From assembly GCA_963932465.1 (NCBI GenBank), contig OZ010795.1, positions 518,325,451 to 518,389,450 of the forward strand: a DNA stretch of 64,000 bases, written 5' to 3'. The notes below the pieces were generated by a model. It was given only the letters and a program-made list of their open reading frames with translations. It searched no databases and was not told the DNA's origin. This DNA is from Maratus speciosus (Eukaryota; Arthropoda; Arachnida; Araneae; Salticidae). The position numbers were made by a program, and so were the translations under genes. Position 1 is the stretch's first letter; each line of letters opens with the position of its first letter. Shown piece after piece: positions 55,776 through 64,000 of the stretch.

Positions 55776-56866
55776 TCTATATATATATATAGTACGCTAT
55801 CGTACGTGGCACAGAAATCGCAATTATTTGGTGATTGTTTAATGGCAACGCTCCAATGAAACGCATCTCATTGGTTATTGAACAGCATTTAATGCATCTC
55901 TATAACTATAAGGGTTGTTGCCATAGGGTGACCCTGTTTTTCGTCAAATGCCAACAACTTAGCGATATATCGCCAAATTTGGCGACCGAAATGAGTCGCA
56001 AAAAGTGACGCCACCTTGGCGATATCTCTAATATTTCGCCAAATTCCCAGAGACTTTCATTGTAAATCACTAGGGTTTACTTACTTACAGAAAATCAACA
56101 AATTGAGATATTTTAATGCAACAAAAACTAATATTAGCTTAAAGAGTTATATTAATTACTAGGGGCCTCTGCCCCCTGCAAGCTACGCTCGCCAACCCCC
56201 GTTCAAACACCGCAGAATCTGAAAATCTAAAAATCTAATGGGTTTTAAAAATATCAGAGAAGATTAAATTATACTGAAAAAATCTGTGCAGATCTCCCTG
56301 TAAACGGGTTTCCATTCAATTCCCTTTGATTGCAAAAATTTAACGGAGAATCAGTTGCTGTTAAGACATCCACTGGTTGTTTTCGTTTTTGATTAAAGAG
56401 GATCAGTTAAACATTTGAAAAGAAGCTAAAATAAAATGAATTAAGCATTCAGAGTCTTTGTCAACCGACATTTTAAAACAATCTCTATAACAATAGCCTA
56501 AATCATGTGACTATCATCAACAGTTCCGGGCGGAACACTTTCCTTTTTATACTCTAGGTGCCATTTTGATACTTTAATGTTATCCAGGCACAGGTGATAA
56601 GTCGCCAAATATTACTTTATCCCCATCATTTCATCTATATTATAATAGTTCAAGTCATCAAATGCCATAAACAAATACGATCTGATCCCTTCGACTTTCA
56701 TATGAAAGTTTGGAACAAATGTCATATACGAGCCATATTAGCGCGATTTTTTTACAACGCCAATTTGGGGAACGCATCAACAGCATAAACAACAACATCC
56801 GGCTTACCATATCAAGCAAAATAACGATACTTTGGCGGCAGTTAAGTACCCGTTTTGTATATGACA

Positions 56867-59520
56867 CTAGCAAATCCCGCGGCTTTGCTCGCGTAATATT
56901 TGAAATATGCCAAGTGATATTTATATGTCTAATTTTTATTAAAATGTACTAACTAAATTTTTACTTATTACTTTTAAGAATAATTCAAAAATTACTATTT
57001 AAAACACAGTTTGATTAAACATCATTATTACACTGCATTAGGCAGAAATGAAACTTAAATTAATAAAACGAAATAAAACTAAATAAATGATAATTTAGAA
57101 AATATTTTGAAACTTTTACGCTCATTTAATACGCTCATTTCAGTATTCATTTGAAGTTTTGAATTTATTAGAAACCAACTTTTTACATCTTAAAATTAAC
57201 TATCATGTCAAATTCCAAGTCCTACCATCTCTCTCAACAGAAAGGGCTATATTGAATTAGGAACTATCACCACTAATTTGCCAACATTAATTTTGAAATC
57301 GGTTTGTTATTTTTAATATTCCACAGAAACGTAATTTAGAAAGCTTTTAAAGGCCTTTTATAGAGCGTTTGCTGTTCTTGTAAACCCCGGGTGGTAGAAC
57401 CATCGGCCTGTGTAGGATCAGAGACTGTTACCATTGATTCGCAACTATTACATTTATAATCGGTTTATATCCCCTGAAATTGCATAGATATCGTAATTTA
57501 GGACTTTTTTAGAATATTTTTAACACCTCCCCTTCGCTTCACCCCTTTTTAATTCGAATTTATTTTCGACAGTCCTTCGAGGGCATTTATATTTTATAAG
57601 TAACTACCATGCCATATTTAAAGTTTCTAGCCTTTTCAGTATCGCAGAAATCGCAATTTAGAAAGTTTTTAGCTCCTGCAACCCTTTGGTGGTAGTGGCA
57701 CATATATAAAATATAGCTTATGTTTGAGAAGGTTCTAACACCAACAATTTGTCATCATTATTTTTTTAATCGGTTTAGTATTTGATAAGATTGCATAAAA
57801 ATTGTAATTTATAACGCTTTTCACTTACTTCATCTTTTTAAATTTGGAATTATCTTTCGACTGTTCTAAGAAAGAAGTTGCATCTTGTAAGTAAATACCA
57901 TGCCATACTTCAAAGTATTAGACCCCTCAGTTGTGCAAAAAAAGCAAATTAGAACATGTTTTGCTTTTGCAACCCTCAGATGGTAGTGGCAGCAACATAA
58001 AATATAACCTATGATATAGCAAGGACTATCACTATTGATTTTCAACCATTACTTTTGAAATAGCTTTGGTATTTCCTGAGATTGAGTATAAATCGCAATT
58101 TAAAACGTTTTTAGAAAGCTTTTAGCGCATTTTCACCCCTTTTTAAATTTCTAATTTTTTCGAAACTGTTCTTAAAGATCATTTATTTCTAATAAATTTG
58201 TACCTTGCCTAATTTTAAGTTCCTAGCCCGTACCGATCACAAAAATCGAAATTTAGAACGCTTTTTTGCTCCTGCAACGTCTAGGTGATAGTGATACCGA
58301 CATAAAATAGCGCCTATGTTAGAGCAGAGTCTGTCAGCATCAATTTCCTACCATTTCTTTTGAAATCGGTTTAATTCTTCGCTGACAAATCGGCATTTAG
58401 AACGTTTTTAGAACGCTTTTCGCGCATTTTGATCCTGCATCTCCTCTGGGGTAGTGGAAACAGATTTAAAATATAGCCTAACTTGGAGCGAGATCTGTCA
58501 GCATAATTTTTACACCATTATATAAAAAATCGGTTCAGCACTTCCTAAGATTGCATAGAAATCGCAATTTAGAACATTTTTTACAACGCTTTTTGCGCAT
58601 TTTGACTCCCTTTTAAATTTCGATTTTTTTTAGGAAATGCCCTTAGAGATCATTGATATCTTATAACTAACTACCATTCCAAATTTGACGATTGTAGCCC
58701 CTTCCGTAACGCAAAAACCGCAATTTAGAGCGTTTTTCCCTGCACCCCGGTTGGGGTAGTGTCACCGGCATAAAACATAGCCTATGTTGGAGCAAGGGTT
58801 GTCACCGTCATTTTGACACCATTATTTTTTAAATCGGTTTGGTATTTCCTGAGATTGAGTAGAAACCACCATTTAGAACGTTTTTTAAAACGCTTTTCGT
58901 GCATTTTCACACCTTTTAAATTTCGAATCGTTTAAACTGTTCTTAGAAATCCTTTATACCTAATAAGTACCTAATATTTCAATTTTCATATTTCTAGGCC
59001 CTTCAGTAACACATAAATTGCATTTTTAGAACGTTTTTTGATCCTGCACCCCTTTTGGGGTAGTGAAACCGACATAAAACATAGCCTATCTTGGAGCAAG
59101 CGTTGTCACCACCATTTTGACACCAATATTTTTTTAAATCGGTTTGGTATTTCCTGAGATTATGTAGAAACTACCATTTAGAACGTTTTTTAGAACGCTT
59201 TTTGTGCATTTCAACCCTTTTAAATTTCGAATTGTTTAAGAACTGTTCTTAGACACCATTTATATCTTATAAGTAACTAATATTCCAAATTTCATATTTC
59301 TAGGCCCTTCAGTAACGCAAAAATCGCATTTTTAGAACGTTTTTTGCTCCTGCACCCCCTTTGGGGTAGTGGCACCGACATAAGATATAGCCTATGTTCT
59401 AAGTTGGGCGAACACCATCATTTTGATACCATTACTTTTGGAATCGGTTCGGTAGTTCCTGAGATTATCTCCGACAAATAAACAATTTTTTCCTCTTTAT
59501 AATATTATTAGTATAGAAGA
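56867..59520 (-). mobile_element. Helitron family A, complete copy (2654 bp)
   Basis: The plus strand starts CTAGCAAATCCCGCGG after A, complementing a Helitron 3' end whose hairpin is formed by CCGCGG-type sequence. It ends in GA before T, complementing A then TC. The empty site ATGACATTGG is preserved in the other family C copy at about 41101-41110, proving both ends to the base. The interior is an array of diverged ~300 bp sub-repeats with TTTAGAACGTTTTT and no ORF. Confidence 0.93.
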
Positions 59521-60343
59521 TTGGCGTCAGAAAAAAATCGCGCCAATATGGGGCCGTATATGACATCTGTGCCGAAAGAAAAAGAAAGCCGGGTGCAAAT
59601 CTCGCCAATATTTTTTTTTTCAACTCGCCAGTTAGCATTTTTTTTATTGTTCGAGTGGTGAATTAAAACATTGATTTGAAGTTGAAATTAAATGTCATGG
59701 TTTGTTACATAATTTAATATTTCGCCAGATGTCATATGCACCGCATGTTTGGCATGATTTTTTTTTTTTTTTTTTTTTTGGCGAAAGCCTCGTTTTCGAA
59801 TACCAGTTACATATGTATTTTTGGTACTACTTAGTTATCCCGTCGACAAAAAATCTGTCGCGAACTATAAGATTAAATGCCAATAATGCTTGATCGTAAA
59901 TGTCACATTCACTTGACTTTTAGCAAGTTACACGTGTTTACGTCATCAAGTGATTTTTATTTCGACGTTTTATTTTTATATTTATTAATGTTATACTAAT
60001 TTATTTGTTCTTTCGTTATTTAAAATAAAAATTTTGTCAATCTGTACAATTTGGCGAGTGGTTTGGCGATTTATATAATTTGCGAAATTGGGTGACGGAA
60101 TACCTACTACATTGTACCGTATTTTTTAATTATTTTCTATTATTTTCAAAAGGAAATAGCAAAGAATAATTAATTACTATAGAACAAAATAATTTATATA
60201 AATAAAAAAAAATAAAAGTAAATATACATTTATTATTAAAATAAACAACAATAGCCGGGTTACCATGTCGATCAAGATAATGCCATTTGTGCGCCAATTA
60301 GGTACCCCGGTGCAGCCATCTGTGTCTAATATTTTTCTTTTCG

Positions 60344-60375
<32 letters not shown>

Positions 60376-60828
60376 AGTGAAAGCCATCAATTTAAATGTT
60401 TCATTTTTAAATGAAAGTTTTGTATTTAATAAAATGATAACGAAATACAAAAAAAGCATTGTTCTTAGCATAGATTTAAAAGAGGCCCAACTGTCGCCAA
60501 ATTAATTTAAAATAGTAACCTTTTCTGAATTATGAAAAAAATTCTGTTATGATTAAAATTTGAGTTGCCATCATTAGAAAAAATGTATTTAAATTTAAAA
60601 AATTAATATTTCGAAAACTAATTCGAATTTAAAAATTCTAATACCAGTTTTGAGATCTGTGGATCAGCACGGATTTTTGGTGTTAATTTCATCGCAAAGT
60701 ATTCCATATTTTAGGAGAAATCGCCGTAAAACAAAATCAGTTGTTTAATCAGTCGATTCAAAGAATCGATACATTTCAGGCGTTTCATATATTCGTTTCA
60801 TAAATTCGTTTCATTAGGATTTCATATA

Positions 60829-61281
60829 CCGGGTGTCCCAAAAAGGACTGACTGATTTTAAAATTCAATAACTTGCAAACGGTGACAGATATTTAAAAAA
60901 TTCTTGCAGGCGAGTTGTGCATAAGGTCAAAAGTTTTTTTACAGTGATTTTCAATTTTCGTTCGAATTACAAACAATAGATGGCGCTGCGATCAATAGAC
61001 GCTGAATTTAGGCTCGATTTTTGGTACTTCGTGGCCCGGATAATACATTTCCATCTCCTTTTTCAGCATGGAACAAGAGAAAGGACCAGAATTCGAGCCT
61101 GTATTTAGCGACTATTGCTTACAGCGCCATCTATTGTTTGTAATTCGAACTAAAATCGAAAATCACTGTAATAAAACTTTTGACCTCATGCATAACCCTC
61201 CTGCAAGAATTTTTTAAATATCTGTCACCGTTTGCAAGTTATTGAATTTTAAAATCAGTCAGTCCTTTTTGGTACACCCGG
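60829..61281. mobile_element. Foldback MITE (453 bp), second copy
   Basis: CCGGGTGTCCCAAAAAGGAC and its mirror are flanked by TA. It is the same family as 46988-47439. The insertion point is visible as uninterrupted sequence in the family C copy near 42535. Confidence 0.9.
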
Positions 61282-61412
61282 TATATAGGGTAGATATTTA
61301 AGGGAGTGCAAGTAAATTAAATTATGAATAAAAGTAACATGATACAATGCTTAGCATGCTTTCCCAAACATAAATTTTAAGGGAGACCAAACTGGTCGCC
61401 AAGGGCGGCTAG

Positions 61413-63057
61413 TTGTAATTATTTTTGTTAATTTTTATAAATTCAGTCAATCAATTCTATTAAACATTTTCATTCGTCAAATTCGACGGGTTTCGACTCG
61501 AACTTTATTAAAAACTTGAATTAAAAGAGAGCATCTGCAATAAAAATCATTTGCACGCACACTGTGAAAAAAGACAATTGTTTCATGATGGAAAAAACTA
61601 GAATCTAACCACGAACGAAAATATAATGTAACTTCTTCAGTGCTATCGAGGATTTCGAAAAGCGATCAATTATCTTTAAAAACCTCAAAAACCAACAGAT
61701 TTTTGTAATCAACAAATTATTTATAAAAACTTCTTTTACTACCCATAATTTTCGGAAACGTTTCCGAGTAGTATTTGCAGTGTATTAATCAGTTTTCTAA
61801 ACTGAAAATATCGCTTTTCCGGAGGCTGTAAGTTGTGTGAAATTTTTCATGTTGAACAAACATGTTTAGTAGACAAACGTGCTAAATTAACAGCATTAAT
61901 ATTAACCTTAAAATTGATATTTTTGTTTGTTATTCTTGAAGGTAGAAATTCAGTTACGAAGCTGAAGATGTTTTATTTTGAGAGTTGATAGCATTCATGA
62001 AACCAAAATTCTAGTTTGTGAAAACCGATTAATTCACTGCAAAAGCTATTCGGAAACATTTATGTATTATACGGATATCAAAAGACATTGTTTTGATAAA
62101 TGGCTCTTCAATTCTTGGAAATTTATTGATTTCCGAGGTTTCTAAAGATAAAGGAAAGCTTTTCGAAATCGTGGGTATGTCGGAAGAAGTAGGTTATACT
62201 ATATTTCCGTTCATGGTTATATTATATTTTCGTAGGTTACAATGCATTTGTCTTTTTTTACAGTGCACCTCTTTCGAAAAAAAAATGATAAAATGTAGTC
62301 TATTTGTCAACTCTGTTGACCACTTAGCCTAACGGTGAAAGAAGTTTTAAAATTGGCTTGAACGTTTCTAATATTAGTTCTTAAACAAGAGTAAATGTTT
62401 CTTCATTATAATATTTACATAGTTAGAATCACCATAAAAAACCCAAGCATTGTTGAATAATAAATGGAAAACATCGATTTGGTGTTTTTAAAGATTGGTT
62501 TTGTAAAGCAAAAGGCTAAATATTAAGAACTTCTATACCTAGTTAGCAATAATTTTATTTCAGTAATATTATTATTTGAAATAATATGTGGTGGGCTCTC
62601 CGGGACCGACAACTAAGACAATAGCCATGACACAGAAATTAACGTTAACCACGATTTGTTTAAAGCAGGGGGCAAGGATCCTTAAAACTCATTTTTTTAT
62701 TTTTTTTTAAATTTCACTTTAAATACAATTCAAGAGCTATATGCATTATGGCACATATTTATAAATATAAAAAAAAAAATTTGGTTAGAAAAATAAAGAA
62801 TTTTCTTAAATATTTTTACACTCTCAGAAATGAATACTCAGATTTCACGAAATTTTCTTTGTTTATGACGAAGTGGTTTCCTGGAAAATGCTCCGGGCGA
62901 ACATTTCGTCAAATTGATGAAATTAGTTTCTTCACTTGCTTGACGATATAAATTTCGTCAATAGTTTCGTCAAAAGAGGGCTGGTGGCGCCATCTCTCAA
63001 ACAGTTTGGAAGCTCCAGTATTTGACACGGGGAAAGAAAAAAATTACTTCTCTCTCT
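61413..63057. other. Unannotated AT-rich region
   Basis: No convincing gene; the longest ORF (62093-62332, 79 aa) has no recognisable motif. Three TTTCGTCAA motifs occur at 62904-62973. Confidence 0.5.
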
Positions 63058-63130
63058 TTCCTCGGCGTGATTCGAACTCACGACCTTTCGTGCGGGAGGT
63101 CGCTTCTCTTCCAACCTGACTGCTGGGGAC
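63058..63130 (-). pseudogene. tRNA-like sequence on the minus strand
   Basis: The minus strand has a D-arm-like CAGTCAGGTTGGAAGAG (A box) and a perfect T arm CGTGA-GTTCGAA-TCACG (B box). The anticodon arm would need a 10-12 nt loop and the acceptor strands pair only partly. It is probably a tRNA pseudogene or the head of a SINE. Confidence 0.5.
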
Positions 63131-64000
63131 TTGAAAGTGTCTGCTTTTAGACTGGTGTAATGAATTCTACTTTGTGTTTATATTTTTATAGCGTAGATTG
63201 CAATTTTATCGGCGCTGCTATATTTTTTGAAAGTTTTAAGAAAGGCTAATTTATCTTTATGGATTTGTCGCATCAATGAATAATTATAATATGGCTTGAT
63301 TAAATAATTTACAACTGAAATTTTCTTTCATCAATGGATGATTAGAATATGGCCTGGTTAATTTGTTGCTTACAAATAACGAATTGTGAAGTGCATATTG
63401 CGTGAGATTTTATCACTTTAAGTAGGAGGATAAGATTTTAACACTTTACTGTTTATAAAGAGGAGAGGGATCAATTATGTTTATTTTTAATTTGATTGAA
63501 AACATAATATTAAAAAAAAAAAAAAAAGATATCCTAGAAGTTTGAAGTTTTATTGACCTAATTTTCTTATTGAATGGTTTTGAAGAACACAGGAAATTTA
63601 TTCTTTTCGAATTAAAACACAGAGCACATAATAATAATAATAATAATAATAATAAGCATTCCTAAAAATTCTAACAGCTAAGAAAATAACTAATGAAGAA
63701 ACAATAACTACCTATATTTCAGTATTTTCTGAAAAGCACTAAGTGCTGTTTTAAATTAAATTATTACAGGACTAACATAAACAAGCAAATATCTGTTTGC
63801 TAAAATCGCAGGATTTGAGGAGGATTTGAGGAACTGTTTCCTTAAAATGCATAGAGTCTGACCGTGATTGAGGCAAAACTTTCGTCAAATATTTGAGGGT
63901 TTACGTTTCGTTAAAAGTCACGTGATGTTAATAGGGAATGATCGTCAAAAACGACGAAATGCAGCTCGAGGATTTCTGAATTGTCAAAAGGGAGAGTTTT
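63131..64000. other. Unannotated AT-rich region
   Basis: No gene. It includes an (AAT)n microsatellite, a poly-A run near 63510 and further TTTCGTCAA-type motifs near the window end. Confidence 0.5.
63629..63655. repeat. (AAT)n microsatellite
   Basis: About nine perfect ATA/AAT units. Confidence 0.95.

Larger units (their letters stand above)
56159..61294 (-). mobile_element. Helitron family C copy carrying a nested Helitron and MITE
   Basis: CTAGGGGCCTCTGCCCCC at the left, preceded by A, and AGGGTAGA at the right, followed by T, match the ends of the 40509-42548 copy. It is interrupted by Helitron A (56867-59520) and the MITE (60829-61281). Removing both leaves ~2.0 kb, the size of the other copy. 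Confidence 0.85.
55776..61412 (+). mobile_element. Outer Helitron family B of a nested stack
   Basis: Starts TCTATATATATATAGTACGC after A, with ~115 bp similar to the start of the family B copy at 14854. The proposed 3' end is CGCCAAGGGCG plus GCTAG (CTAG at 61409-61412) followed by T. Only 55776-56158 and 61295-61412 belong to it; the rest is nested Helitron C. The 3' end differs from that of the 14854 copy, so the pairing of ends is less certain than the 5' end. Confidence 0.6.

Noticed and set aside
57000..59520. Simple satellite array as the explanation for family A
   Set aside because: Defined CTAG and TC ends with an exact empty site show a Helitron with internal sub-repeats, not a free satellite.

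Overview
No host protein-coding gene is recognised in this window. It is a heavily AT-rich eukaryotic intergenic region built almost entirely of transposable elements nested in one another: rolling-circle Helitrons, a Penelope-like element with a hammerhead ribozyme, Tc1/mariner relics, foldback MITEs, tRNA-derived repeats and two very young LTR elements. This mix, together with a Ty3/Gypsy element that uses a gag-pol frameshift, suggests an arthropod, plausibly an arachnid such as a spider. The taxon is inferred from repeat style only.

Layout. (1) 1-4204 and 12905-13669 hold decayed minus-strand Helitron sequence (family A here) and a ~1.07 kb tandem repeat. One family A copy is split by an 8.7 kb LTR element at 4205-12899. 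Its two 953-955 bp LTRs differ only in a poly-C run, and it has a 5 bp target duplication. It has no pol; its only convincing gene encodes a Gag-like protein with a pre-C2HC/zinc-knuckle region resembling Jockey-type non-LTR elements. (2) 14163-14640 is a tRNA-derived SINE dimer. 14757-17673 is another family A Helitron carrying a plus-strand Helitron (family B, 14854-16011). (3) 19285-20345 is a 5'-truncated Penelope-like element encoding a GIY-YIG endonuclease, followed by a hammerhead ribozyme. 20468-22082 is a cluster of tRNA-like sequences around a ~240 bp inverted repeat. (4) 22353-38582 is a 16.2 kb Ty3/Gypsy element with 1.67 kb LTRs, a GTGTT duplication, PBS, PPT, gag, pol and a textbook -1 frameshift signal. 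Pol is broken twice, and about 7 kb of non-coding sequence follows it. (5) 40509-55775 contains Helitron families C, D and E, a palindromic mariner relic, a foldback MITE and a dead Tc1 element. (6) 55776-61412 is a nested stack: Helitron B contains Helitron C, which contains Helitron A and a MITE. (7) 61413-64000 is mostly unrecognised sequence with one tRNA-like sequence.

How it fits together. Related copies elsewhere in the window act as paralogous empty sites. They show base-exact Helitron insertion between A and T, and base-exact TA insertion of the MITE. The order of events can therefore be read: family A, B and C Helitrons are old, and the LTR elements are very recent. Two features look most unusual: the LTR element that carries only a Jockey-like gag, and a set of minus-strand exon-like blocks with good splice sites inside the long 3' region of the Gypsy element. 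All coordinates and homologies come from reading the sequence by eye; no database search was possible.
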